Positions 1 through 6,781 of a stretch of DNA of 8,431 nt are shown here, piece after piece (the first letter of the stretch is position 1; the number at the start of each line of letters is the position of its first letter). The notes under the pieces were generated by a model. That model saw only the letters and a program-made list of their open reading frames with translations. It was not told the DNA's origin and did not search any database. Source of the DNA: Bacteroidales bacterium (GTDB lineage: Bacteria > Bacteroidota > Bacteroidia > Bacteroidales > F082). The stretch covers positions 1 to 8,431 of the forward strand of contig JAFWRA010000293.1 of the NCBI GenBank assembly GCA_017508895.1, given 5' to 3'. The position numbers and the translations under genes were made by a program.

Positions 1-459
1 CCCCACAAGGTGAACCCCATCGATTTCGAGAACGCCGAAGGCAACCTCGGCATGGCCAACGCCATCTTCACCTTCTTGAGCACCAAACTGCCCATCAGCC
101 GCCTGCAGCGCGACCTCACCGACTCCACCGTCACCCGCAACATCGGCGTGCCGATTGCCCATACACTGATTGCGCTCAAGTCGCTGATGAAAGGTTTGGA
201 CAAGCTCTTGCTCAACGAAGACAAGATCCGCCAAGACCTGCAGCAGAACTACGCCGTGGTGGCCGAAGCCATCCAGACCATCCTGCGCCGCGAACAAATC
301 GAAGGTGCCTACGAATTGCTGAAAGGCCTCACCCGCACCAATAAACACATTGACAAAGAGGCGATTGACGAGTTCATCAAAGGCTTGCCCGTGAGCAAGG
401 AAATCAAGATGGAGCTGATGGCCATTACGCCGGAAAATTACACGGGATACAACTTTTAA
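1..459 (+). CDS. purB: Adenylosuccinate lyase, C-terminal part (5' end outside window)
   Basis: PurB is a cytosolic purine-biosynthesis enzyme. It releases fumarate from SAICAR, giving AICAR, and from adenylosuccinate, giving AMP. The frame is open from base 1, so the gene is cut by the window edge; 152 residues remain of roughly 450 usual for the family. The first visible residues, PHKVNPIDFEN, are the fumarate-lyase superfamily signature (MPHKVNPIDFEN), which lies in the mobile active-site loop. They are followed by the strongly conserved SRLQRDLTDSTVTRNIGV and a helical C-terminal domain ending in an ITPENYTGYNF tail. This matches the Escherichia coli-type PurB closely. Codons are G+C-rich (62% in the sampled bases 61-120). 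The next gene starts 12 bp after the stop with no hairpin between, so read-through is likely. The GTG at 10 is an internal valine, not a start. Confidence 0.96.
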   Translation, partial: PHKVNPIDFENAEGNLGMANAIFTFLSTKLPISRLQRDLTDSTVTRNIGVPIAHTLIALKSLMKGLDKLLLNEDKIRQDLQQNYAVVAEAIQTILRREQIEGAYELLKGLTRTNKHIDKEAIDEFIKGLPVSKEIKMELMAITPENYTGYNF

Positions 460-471
460 TATTATTGTATC

Positions 472-1158
472 ATGAAAAAGACTTTTTTAACCAGCGTCTT
501 ACTGTTAGGATTCATCATTGCCATCGGACAAACTGCTGATTCCACATACACGGTATCCACGGATTTCAAGCACATTGTATTTAATGTTGTGAGCGACTCC
601 AATTCAGATTACTATTATCCAAAGTTAGAGGGAAAAGTAAAAAACAGCATGTCCGAATTGACTGCAACTGAATGTTACTATTTGTATTATGGCCGTTTGT
701 TCAAAAACGAGCATAAAGGATTACCATTTCTTGCTTCCTCTGAACGTATGGATTTTGACAAGGCCTTGGCAAAAGGAAATTGCACCAAAATCATCAAATT
801 AGGTATTCCACTTTTAGAAAACAATCCTGTTGATTTGACTGTTTTGCTTCATACTTGCAGATGCATGAATGACAAGAAAGACGAAAGATGGGAAGAATAT
901 AACACGTTATTTACCAAGCTGCTTGACGCCATTTTTTCTGAAGGCACGGGGCAAAGTCCTGAAACTGCAATCAAAGTAGTCGACGTTGAAGATGAACATA
1001 TTATTAAAGGTATCCTTGGATTTATTGGCGGGACAGAAGGCTTGTATATGAATGAAAATCTTCCAGGTAGAGTTTTTAATGTGTGGAGTTTGGGCGGACA
1101 AAAACTATACTTCGAAGAATTGTTTTTCGAGGACACCGAAGGCCTTAAATTAAACTGA
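472..1158 (+). CDS. Secreted DUF4919-family protein
   Basis: A 228-residue protein of unknown function. Residues 1-20 form a signal peptide: a Lys pair, then the hydrophobic run FLTSVLLLGFIIAIG, with likely cleavage near Gly19/Gln20. There is no lipobox cysteine, so a soluble periplasmic or exported protein is expected. The mature part has the hallmarks I associate with DUF4919: YYYPKLEGKV near residue 47, ECYYLYYGRLF near 66, the LLENNPVDL segment near 108, and a C-terminal AIFSEGTGQSPETAIKVVDVEDEH block. The biochemical role of the family is not known to me. The gene sits 12 bp after purB and 12 bp before the ABC exporter, which suggests co-transcription. It is AT-richer than both neighbours (32% G+C in the sampled bases 601-660), so it may be a later insertion into the purB-exporter pair. 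The ATG follows an AT-rich leader with no Shine-Dalgarno, as is usual in this phylum. Confidence 0.87.
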   Translation: MKKTFLTSVLLLGFIIAIGQTADSTYTVSTDFKHIVFNVVSDSNSDYYYPKLEGKVKNSMSELTATECYYLYYGRLFKNEHKGLPFLASSERMDFDKALAKGNCTKIIKLGIPLLENNPVDLTVLLHTCRCMNDKKDERWEEYNTLFTKLLDAIFSEGTGQSPETAIKVVDVEDEHIIKGILGFIGGTEGLYMNENLPGRVFNVWSLGGQKLYFEELFFEDTEGLKLN

Positions 1159-1170
1159 TACAACATTGTT

Positions 1171-3006
1171 ATGAAGAAGCAGCCAAAAACTTTCTCCCGC
1201 ATCCTCACCTACGTCAAGCCATATTGGGGCAGCATCGTCCTGAATCTGGTCTTCAACCTGATGGCCATTTTCTTCTCGTTGTTTTCCTTCGCTTTGGTGG
1301 GACCGTTCCTTACCTTATTATTCAAGGAAGGCGCGGTGGAAGTCATGGCCAAGCCCGAGTTTTCATTCACCTCCGACTATCTGATGGGCTACCTCAACTG
1401 GTTCATGAGCAGCCTCATCGCTAGTGGGGGCAAATACCATGCGTTGGTCTTCATGTGCCTGTTGCTGCTTGCGGCCTTCTTCTTCCGTAACCTCGGTCGC
1501 TTTTTCGCTTGTTATTTCATGGCCAATGTGCGCGTGGGAGCCGTCCACGACCTGCGCCGAGATGTGTATAACAAAATCCTAATCCTGCCTCTCTCCTTCT
1601 ACCACTGCCGACAGAAAGGCGACACCATTGCCCGTATCACCACCGACGTGCAAGAGGTTGAGGTCTCGATTTTGAACTACTTGGAGATGCTTATCAAAGA
1701 CCCGTTGACCATCTTTTTCTATTTTGCTTTCATGATTACCCTCAGCCCAAAGCTCACCCTTTTCGTGCTGATTGTCTTACCTTTGGCAGGTCTGATTATC
1801 GGCAAGGTCGGCAAGATGCTGAAAAAAGAGTCGAAAGAAGGACAGACCAAACTGGCGGGCATCATCTCCACCGTGGAAGAAACCATTTCCGGCTTGCGGA
1901 TCATCAAGGCTTTCAACGCCATACGCTATTCCAGCGACAAGTTCGAGGAACAAAACGCCGATTATACCAAGGTGCTTCGCGGCATCCACCGCAAGCGTGA
2001 CATGAGTTCCCCGATGAGTGAGTTTCTCTCGTCTGCGGTGGTCATCCTCGTGCTGTGGTTTGGCGGCAAGCTCATCCTCGGCGGCAACGGCAGTATCGAT
2101 GCAGGCAGTTTTATCAGTTACATCGTCGTTTTCTCACAAATCATCTCCCCTGCTAAGTCGTTCTCTCAAGGCTATTACAATGTACAAAAAGGTGTGGCCT
2201 CGGCCGAACGCATCTTTGAAATATTGGATGCCGAAGAGGTGATTACTGAGAAAGAAAACGCTCTGCCTATCAAAGATTTCAAGGACGGCATCGAATACAA
2301 AGATGTGCATTTCAGTTATGGCAAAGACGAAGTCTTGAAAGGCATCGACTTGAAGATACCGAAAGGCAAGTTCATCGCCCTCGTCGGCGAAAGCGGTGGC
2401 GGCAAGTCGACCATGGCCGACCTCCTGCCGCGTTTCTACGAGGTGGGCAGCGGCTGCGTCAGCATCGATGGGCATGACATCCGCGACTACAAAATCGGTG
2501 ACCTGCGCGGCCTAATGGGCGTGGTGTCGCAAGAGACCATCCTCTTCAACGATACCGTGTTCAACAACATCGCTTTCGGCATGAAGGATGTCTCGAAGGA
2601 ACAGGTCATCGAAGCCGCCAAGATCGCCAACGCACACGACTTCATCATGGAGCTGGAGCACGGCTACGACACCCGCATCGGCGACCGAGGCATGAACCTC
2701 AGCGGCGGCCAACGCCAACGCTTGAGCATTGCCCGTGCCGTGCTGAAGAACCCGCCTATCCTGATTTTGGACGAAGCCACTTCCTCGTTGGACACTGAAA
2801 GCGAACGATTGGTGCAAGACGCCTTGTCGAAGGTGATGAGCCAGCGCACCTCCATCATCATCGCGCACCGCCTGTCGACCATCCAATACGCCGATGAGAT
2901 TGTGGTGCTACAGAAAGGCCAAATCATCGAGCGTGGCAAGCACGACGACTTGATCGCCCTTGGCGGAATCTACAAGAAACTGACCGATTTGCAGTCGATT
3001 GGTTAA
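1171..3006 (+). CDS. MsbA-like ABC exporter, fused TMD-NBD half-transporter
   Basis: A 611-residue half-transporter expected to act as an inner-membrane homodimer that uses ATP to export a lipid-like or hydrophobic substrate. The N-terminal half (about 1-330) is a type I exporter membrane domain with hydrophobic segments near residues 20-50, 90-120, 170-210 and 285-325. It contains the coupling segment LRRDVYNKILILPLSFYH. The nucleotide-binding domain (about 365-605) is complete: Walker A GESGGGKST at 406-414, Q-loop Gln454, signature LSGGQ at 510-514, Walker B LILDE at 531-535, D-loop SSLD at 538-541, and switch His566. All catalytic residues are intact. Closest in style to MsbA/LmrA-type exporters annotated as lipid A or multidrug transporters; the substrate cannot be read from sequence, so I give no gene symbol. 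It lies 12 bp downstream of the DUF4919 gene and is probably the last gene of that unit. Confidence 0.95.
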   Translation: MKKQPKTFSRILTYVKPYWGSIVLNLVFNLMAIFFSLFSFALVGPFLTLLFKEGAVEVMAKPEFSFTSDYLMGYLNWFMSSLIASGGKYHALVFMCLLLLAAFFFRNLGRFFACYFMANVRVGAVHDLRRDVYNKILILPLSFYHCRQKGDTIARITTDVQEVEVSILNYLEMLIKDPLTIFFYFAFMITLSPKLTLFVLIVLPLAGLIIGKVGKMLKKESKEGQTKLAGIISTVEETISGLRIIKAFNAIRYSSDKFEEQNADYTKVLRGIHRKRDMSSPMSEFLSSAVVILVLWFGGKLILGGNGSIDAGSFISYIVVFSQIISPAKSFSQGYYNVQKGVASAERIFEILDAEEVITEKENALPIKDFKDGIEYKDVHFSYGKDEVLKGIDLKIPKGKFIALVGESGGGKSTMADLLPRFYEVGSGCVSIDGHDIRDYKIGDLRGLMGVVSQETILFNDTVFNNIAFGMKDVSKEQVIEAAKIANAHDFIMELEHGYDTRIGDRGMNLSGGQRQRLSIARAVLKNPPILILDEATSSLDTESERLVQDALSKVMSQRTSIIIAHRLSTIQYADEIVVLQKGQIIERGKHDDLIALGGIYKKLTDLQSIG

Positions 3007-3028
3007 GTAAAATATCTATTCAAAACAA

Positions 3029-3155
3029 ATGGCTTTTTCGACTATGACCATTGACCATGACTATGACCATTTTTACGGTCCGAATAGTCTTTACTTCTTC
3101 ATAAATATGAGGCTAAACATACGATGGAATAGTCATGGTCATAGTCAGAAGCCAT
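3029..3155. repeat. Compound direct/inverted repeat element built on GACTATGACCAT
   Basis: GACTATGACCAT occurs at 3040-3051 and again at 3059-3070, separated by TGACCAT, which repeats the end of the unit. The inverted copy ATGGTCATAGTCA at 3135-3147 is the exact reverse complement of 3058-3070 (13 bp), leaving a 64-base loop. The outer flanks also match in inverted orientation: ATGGCTT at 3029-3035 against AAGCCAT at 3149-3155. The element fills most of the gap between the ABC exporter and the small gene at 3180. It could fold into a long-range hairpin or be a mobile or repetitive palindromic unit. There is no T-tract like that of an intrinsic terminator directly after the right arm, only a short A-run. 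Confidence 0.8.
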
Positions 3156-3179
3156 CGTCAAAAAAGACTTACAACAGAA

Positions 3180-3467
3180 ATGAAATCAAAACAGGCCTAT
3201 CCACTTATGAAAAAGCATTATACCTTTTCCACCGGCGAGCACATCGAGGCCGATCTTGAGGACTTGCAACGCCTCTTGCGCGACAACCAGCAGTATTACG
3301 AAAACTATCAAGATGTCCTCGGCTCACTCGAAGACGACGACTATGTGGCGCGCGGCAACGGCTTCTGCGATCGCAAATACAGCGATGACTTCATCGAAGG
3401 GCAACTGGAGAAATATGCGCAGCGGGTGAAGGAAATCGAGAGATGGATTGCGGAGTGGGAATTATAA
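3180..3467 (+). CDS. Small acidic hypothetical protein
   Basis: I do not recognise this protein. From the ATG at 3180 it has 95 residues; an alternative ATG at 3207 gives 86. I prefer 3180 because it follows an A-rich stretch (ACAACAGAA) typical of starts in this phylum, whereas 3207 follows CTATCCACTT. The still earlier ATG at 3135 lies inside the repeat element's right arm and is unlikely to be used. The protein is charged and mostly helical in character, with DLEDLQRLLRDNQQYYENYQ in the first half and EGQLEKYAQRVKEIERWIAEWEL at the end, suggesting two helices that may form a coiled-coil hairpin. A short link, YVARGNGFCDRKYSDD, holds the only Cys. There is no signal peptide or membrane segment. 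The next gene begins 30 bp downstream with no terminator between, so the two may be co-transcribed. Confidence 0.68.
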   Translation: MKSKQAYPLMKKHYTFSTGEHIEADLEDLQRLLRDNQQYYENYQDVLGSLEDDDYVARGNGFCDRKYSDDFIEGQLEKYAQRVKEIERWIAEWEL

Positions 3468-3497
3468 CAAATACCAACATCATCAAAAGCATTGAAA

Positions 3498-4211
3498 ATG
3501 AAAAAAGCAAGGATAGATTACAGTGAAGATATGGAGTTTGTTCTCAAACAATTAATGGAATGCACAGGGATTGATTATAAGGAAGAATTGGAAACCATTT
3601 TTAAACAACTCGCGGTTGAACCATCCAATCTTGTAAAACAAGAACTCGGATTTGTTCCTCCTTATTTTGGAAAAGCCGATATCAAGCTGATTATCATCGG
3701 TCAAGACCCCACTATCCAAAATGTGGAGCGACGCAAAAACATAAAATGCACCCTAAATTTAGATAAAGCTGGATCTTTGACAAGGTATGTTGAGCAAATT
3801 TGTGAAGGATTGGGAATTACTATAGAAAATGTATTTGCCACCAATATTTTCAAGTATTTCTATACAAAGCCACCAGCGCAGACATTTGACGTACTCAAAA
3901 AACACCTACCCTACAATCTTGAATTATTAAATAAAGAGTTGGAGTTATTCCCAGAGGCTCCCGTAATCACATTAGGAGAACCCGTATTGAAACTATTGAC
4001 AAACGACAAGGCAAAAGTCCGCGTTTATTGGGGATATGATTCAAAGACCAAATCCTGTAATGACAACTTTAATTTCGTGGGAACTGATGATAATAACGAA
4101 ATCGGAAGAGTATTCTACCCATTTTGCCACCAACCGAGTCAACGAAAGCAATTTTACAAAGAAAACTTAAAGAAATTCATTAAATATGTAAAAGACGAGT
4201 TGAAATCGTAA
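3498..4211 (+). CDS. Uracil-DNA glycosylase-superfamily protein
   Basis: A 237-residue soluble protein with the layout of the uracil-DNA glycosylase fold. Motif A is IIIGQDPT at residues 65-72, close to the GQDPYH of family 1 enzymes, with the Asp that activates water present as Asp70. A central NVFATNIFKYFY segment carries Asn116. The segment APVITLGEPVLKLL resembles the family's core strand-helix. A C-terminal FCHQPSQRKQFY with His211 stands where UNG has HPSPLS. The conserved Tyr/His after GQDP are replaced by Thr-Ile, so uracil excision should not be assumed; many superfamily members of this type are uncharacterised. The N-terminal 55 residues are helical and lack a known domain. The start is the ATG at 3498; a TTG at 3492 is in frame but less likely. 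The gene is AT-rich (32% and 37% G+C in two sampled 60-base lines) and is followed by a strong terminator. Confidence 0.78.
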   Translation: MKKARIDYSEDMEFVLKQLMECTGIDYKEELETIFKQLAVEPSNLVKQELGFVPPYFGKADIKLIIIGQDPTIQNVERRKNIKCTLNLDKAGSLTRYVEQICEGLGITIENVFATNIFKYFYTKPPAQTFDVLKKHLPYNLELLNKELELFPEAPVITLGEPVLKLLTNDKAKVRVYWGYDSKTKSCNDNFNFVGTDDNNEIGRVFYPFCHQPSQRKQFYKENLKKFIKYVKDELKS

Positions 4212-4258
4212 ACCACCCGGCTTTTACAGTATTAAGGAACATTTTTTCCAAATACTTC

Positions 4259-4299
4259 AAGCCTGTGCCACAAAATGGCACAGGCTTTCTTTTTCTTTG
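4259..4299 (+). terminator. Intrinsic terminator, copy A of the repeated hairpin element
   Basis: A perfect 12-bp stem (AAGCCTGTGCCA at 4259-4270 with TGGCACAGGCTT at 4276-4287), loop CAAAA, then a T-rich tail TTCTTTTTCTTTG. It lies 47 bp after the UDG-like gene's stop and should end its transcript. The tail ends in CTTTGCAGC, shared with the other three copies. A GGAACATTTTTTC stretch just upstream (from 4236) resembles one upstream of copy D. Confidence 0.88.
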
Positions 4300-4338
4300 C
4301 AGCCTGAACCGAGCACGAAGATTTTTTTCGCCTCGTGG

Positions 4339-4367
4339 TTGAAAAAACACGGTTTGTGTACTATAAT
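4339..4367 (+). promoter_or_regulatory. Possible promoter of the AAA+ gene, E. coli-like -35/-10 pattern
   Basis: TTGAAA at 4339-4344 and TATAAT at 4362-4367 are separated by exactly 17 bases, the textbook vegetative sigma-70 arrangement. Initiation near 4374 would give a leader of about 25 nt to the ATG at 4399. Bacteroidota normally use TTTG / TAnnTTTG promoters, so this is either a chance match in an AT-rich leader or a sign of foreign origin. No good TAnnTTTG element is seen in the same interval. Confidence 0.4.
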
Positions 4368-4386
4368 TATTGTTGAACGATTATGG

Positions 4387-4392
4387 AAGGAG
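4387..4392 (+). promoter_or_regulatory. Shine-Dalgarno site deciding the AAA+ gene start
   Basis: AAGGAG lies 6 bases before the ATG at 4399. It selects this start over the in-frame TTG at 4297, which falls inside the upstream terminator tail, and over the out-of-frame ATG at 4383. Such a clear site is unlike the leaders of most other genes here. Confidence 0.65.
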
Positions 4393-4398
4393 AAAGCT

Positions 4399-6054
4399 AT
4401 GGAACCCGAGAAAAAGACGACCAAGAAAATGGACCTGCTGACCGCAGTGGAAAAGATTGTGGAACTCTCGAAAGGATCGCAGCTGAACACGGAGTTTTAC
4501 CGCAAAGCGGCGCGACCCATCAAGTACCTTATGGACAAAATGGAACTCACCAAGGAACAGGCGGTGATGATGTCGCTGTTTATCGACAAGAGCAACGACA
4601 CCATCCGCATCAGTGATTTCTCCGAACACCTCCAATGCAGCACCCCCCGTGTCATCCGTCTCATGAAGGATGTTGACGAGTTGGAATGCCGTGGCTTGGT
4701 GAACTGCAGCCGCACCCGTGGCGGCATCACCTACCATGTGCCCTTGGAGGTAGTCAATGCATTTAAGAACGACGAGAAATTCGTGCCTCAAGATTGCTCC
4801 GGCTTGACTTGCGCCGAGTTGTTTGGCCTCATCGACGATATCATGGAAATGCGCGACGACAACGAGTTGAGCACCGATGCCGCAGAAAGAAAACTCCGCG
4901 ACCTGCTCGACAGCAACCAACACCTGATTTTCGTCCAAAAACTGAAGGGTTTCAACCTTTATGAGAAGGACGAGATGCTGCTGCTTTTGTTCTCGCACCT
5001 GTTTGTCAACAATAATGACGACAACATCGGATATCACGACTTGAACTTTTTCTACGACCAGAGGTACGAGTGGAACTATATCAGGAGCCGTTTGGTCAAC
5101 AACACGCACGTCTTGCTCGACATCAAGATGATTGAATACAACAACGATGACGGTTTCGTGAACCGCGAGTCGTTCCGCATGACCTGGAAAGCCAAACAGA
5201 TGCTGTTTCCTGAGTTGAACCTGGCTTCGATGAGGCAGGATGTCAACAGGAAAGGCTTGATTAAACACGAGGACATCGTTGAGAAGCAACTCTTTTACGA
5301 CAAGGACGTTGCAGCACAAGTGACCGATTTGGGCCAGTTGCTGGAGGAAGAGCATTATCGTGAGATTTGCGAACGCTTGAAAGGCAAGGGCTATCGCAGC
5401 GGCTTCACCTGCTTGTTCTACGGTGCACCTGGTACGGGTAAGACCGAGACCGTGTTGCAGCTGGCGCGTCAGACGGGACGCGACATCATGCAAGTCAACA
5501 TTTCGGAAATCAAGAGCATGTGGGTTGGAGAGAGTGAGAAGAACATCAAGGCGGTGTTCGACCAGTATCGTGAGAAGGTCGCACAGCAGTCCATCATCCC
5601 CATCCTGCTCTTCAACGAGGCTGACGCCATCATCGGCAAGCGTCAGGAGGGGGCGGAGCGTGCCGTGGAGAAGATGGAGAACTCCATCCAGAACATCATC
5701 CTTCAGGAAATGGAGACTCTCGAAGGCATCCTCATCGCCACCACCAACCTCGCCCAAAACATGGACAAGGCTTTCGAACGCCGTTTCCTCTACAAAATCA
5801 AGTTCAACAAGCCTACGTTGGAGGCCAGGATGCAGATTTGGCATTCGATGCTCCCCGAGTTACAGGAGTCAGACATTCGTGCCTTGGCTGAGAAATACGA
5901 CTTCAGCGGCGGCCAAATCGAGAATGTAGCCCGTCACTATGCCATCGACACTGTCTTGCACAGCGACGCGGCTTCTTCCTTGGAGAAGTTGATGGCGCAT
6001 TGCGACAGCGAGCGTTTGGAACAGAAAGAAAGCCACAAGATTGGCTTTAAATAA
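4399..6054 (+). CDS. AAA+ ATPase with N-terminal winged-helix-like region
   Basis: A 551-residue soluble ATPase of the classical AAA family (FtsH/Cdc48-like module). The N-terminal 320 residues hold a segment that reads as a winged helix-turn-helix (IRISDFSEHLQCSTPRVIRL, about residues 77-96), then a long helical region rich in acidic residues. The ATPase module spans about 335-525: Walker A GAPGTGKT at 342-349, pore-loop MWVGES with Trp375 as the aromatic, Walker B region LLFNEADAI with Asn406-Glu407, sensor-1 Asn450, and the paired arginines Arg461/Arg462 in FERRF as arginine-finger candidates. The usual Walker B Asp-Glu is Asn-Glu here. I believe related bacterial AAA proteins share this, so it need not mean loss of activity. 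It probably remodels or unfolds a protein partner as a hexamer; the partner is unknown. It is G+C-rich (55% in one sampled line), unlike the preceding gene, and hairpin elements lie on both sides. Confidence 0.9.
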   Translation: MEPEKKTTKKMDLLTAVEKIVELSKGSQLNTEFYRKAARPIKYLMDKMELTKEQAVMMSLFIDKSNDTIRISDFSEHLQCSTPRVIRLMKDVDELECRGLVNCSRTRGGITYHVPLEVVNAFKNDEKFVPQDCSGLTCAELFGLIDDIMEMRDDNELSTDAAERKLRDLLDSNQHLIFVQKLKGFNLYEKDEMLLLLFSHLFVNNNDDNIGYHDLNFFYDQRYEWNYIRSRLVNNTHVLLDIKMIEYNNDDGFVNRESFRMTWKAKQMLFPELNLASMRQDVNRKGLIKHEDIVEKQLFYDKDVAAQVTDLGQLLEEEHYREICERLKGKGYRSGFTCLFYGAPGTGKTETVLQLARQTGRDIMQVNISEIKSMWVGESEKNIKAVFDQYREKVAQQSIIPILLFNEADAIIGKRQEGAERAVEKMENSIQNIILQEMETLEGILIATTNLAQNMDKAFERRFLYKIKFNKPTLEARMQIWHSMLPELQESDIRALAEKYDFSGGQIENVARHYAIDTVLHSDAASSLEKLMAHCDSERLEQKESHKIGFK

Positions 6055-6081
6055 TTTTGGAGAACAATGTAAAGATTATTG

Positions 6082-6120
6082 AGACTGTGCCATGATTTGG
6101 CACAGTCTTTTGTTTTCTTT
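6082..6120 (+). terminator. Intrinsic terminator, copy B of the repeated hairpin element
   Basis: An 11-bp perfect stem (AGACTGTGCCA at 6082-6092 with TGGCACAGTCT at 6098-6108), loop TGATT, then TTTGTTTTCTTTGCAAC. Relative to copy A one C-G pair is changed to A-T on both arms (GCCTG/CAGGC to GACTG/CAGTC), a compensatory change that supports the hairpin. It starts 28 bp after the AAA+ stop codon. Confidence 0.87.
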
Positions 6121-6167
6121 GCAACGGAAAACAACAACTGCGGTCTCCACATTCAAGGAACTTATGC

Positions 6168-6175
6168 TATTTTTG
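6168..6175 (+). promoter_or_regulatory. Bacteroidota-type -7 element upstream of the PLD-like gene
   Basis: TATTTTTG matches the TAnnTTTG consensus exactly, followed by CA, and lies 22 bases before the ATG at 6198. Initiation near 6182 would give a short leader. No clear TTTG -33 box is present at the expected 19-21 base spacing. Confidence 0.55.
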
Positions 6176-6197
6176 CATTATTAAACAAGCAACCACC

Positions 6198-6710
6198 ATG
6201 TTGAAACTCATCACCGATTCTGCCCATTACACCGAAGTCCTTGCCCGAGTTCCCAAGGTCAAGCACAGCCTCTGGATTGGCACCGCCGACATCAAAGACA
6301 TGTATGTCAAGGTAGGCTCTCAAACGAAGCCCTTCCTTGCAGTATTGGCGCAGCTCATCAAAAAAGGTGTGGAAGTGCGGCTCATCCATGCCAAGGAGCC
6401 GGGCCCAGCGTTTCGTGAAGACTTCGACAAATACCCTGCCTTGTTTGATGGTTTGGAGAGGGCGCTTTGTCCGAGGGTGCATTTCAAGATCTTGGTCTTC
6501 GATAATCAGGTAGCCTACATCGGCAGCGCCAACCTCACCGGCGCAGGCATTGGCATGAAAGGCGATGGTACGCGCAACTTCGAGGCCGGCATCCTCACCG
6601 ACAATCCCGAGCTGGTTGAGCAAGCCATGAACCAATTCGATGAAGTTTGGATGGGCAAGCACTGCAAGGCATGTAAACGGAAAGATTTTTGTGGGGATCC
6701 GATTGGGTGA
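6198..6710 (+). CDS. Phospholipase D-like protein with one HKD motif and a C-terminal Cys cluster
   Basis: A 170-residue protein of the phospholipase D superfamily. The single HKD motif is HFKILVFD (His95, Lys97, Asp102), followed by YIGSANLTGAG (Ser110, Asn112) and the trailing Asn-Phe-Glu (NFEAGI) seen in active members. One HKD per chain means a working site needs a dimer, as in the small Nuc-type nucleases, so nuclease activity on DNA or RNA is the likelier guess over lipid hydrolysis. There is no signal peptide, which fits a cytosolic role. The C-terminus has CKACKRKDFC (Cys156, Cys159, Cys165), with His155 adjacent: a CxxCx5C pattern that could bind zinc or an iron-sulfur cluster. I have seen similar tails on Bacteroidota PLD-like proteins, but their role is unknown to me. 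It has its own probable promoter, and copy B of the hairpin separates it from the AAA+ gene. Confidence 0.85.
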   Translation: MLKLITDSAHYTEVLARVPKVKHSLWIGTADIKDMYVKVGSQTKPFLAVLAQLIKKGVEVRLIHAKEPGPAFREDFDKYPALFDGLERALCPRVHFKILVFDNQVAYIGSANLTGAGIGMKGDGTRNFEAGILTDNPELVEQAMNQFDEVWMGKHCKACKRKDFCGDPIG

Positions 6711-6725
6711 GTGTCCAATGTGAGC

Positions 6726-6746
6726 AACACGCACTTTTTGCGTGTT
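6726..6746 (+). other. Hairpin after the PLD-like gene
   Basis: A perfect 8-bp inverted repeat, AACACGCA at 6726-6733 with TGCGTGTT at 6739-6746, loop CTTTT. It starts 16 bases after the stop codon. It could end or stabilise the transcript, but no T-tract follows, so a standard intrinsic terminator is not supported. A second dyad, AGTGGT at 6750-6755 with ACCACT at 6775-6780, enclosing GCAAATTTTGC, follows directly. Confidence 0.6.
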
Positions 6747-6781
6747 ACGAGTGGTAGGGGCAAATTTTGCACACACCACTA

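Noticed and set aside
3040..3147. Repeats as a CRISPR array
   Set aside because: Only two full 12-base units with a 7-base gap and one inverted copy; no regular spacers and no cas genes.
3029..3259. A 76-codon frame starting at the repeat element
   Set aside because: Its first part is the translated repeat (TMTIDHDYDH) and its end overlaps the 3180 gene in another frame; no independent support.
3180..4211. Small gene plus UDG-like gene as a toxin-antitoxin pair
   Set aside because: The 30-bp spacing is the only support; neither protein has a recognised toxin or antitoxin motif.
4383..4616. ATG at 4383 as the start of a 77-codon gene
   Set aside because: It overlaps the AAA+ start in a different frame, and the Shine-Dalgarno AAGGAG lies just after this ATG, serving the ATG at 4399 instead.
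4381..5844. A 487-codon open frame on the minus strand inside the AAA+ gene
   Set aside because: It is the antisense of a gene with an intact, recognisable AAA module. Its translation is rich in His, Val and Leu with no family features, as expected from the complement of G+C-biased codons.
5423..5929. A 168-codon + strand frame overlapping the ATPase module
   Set aside because: The product is almost only Arg, Ser, Thr and Pro, typical of an out-of-frame reading of a real gene; the Walker motifs are in the other frame.
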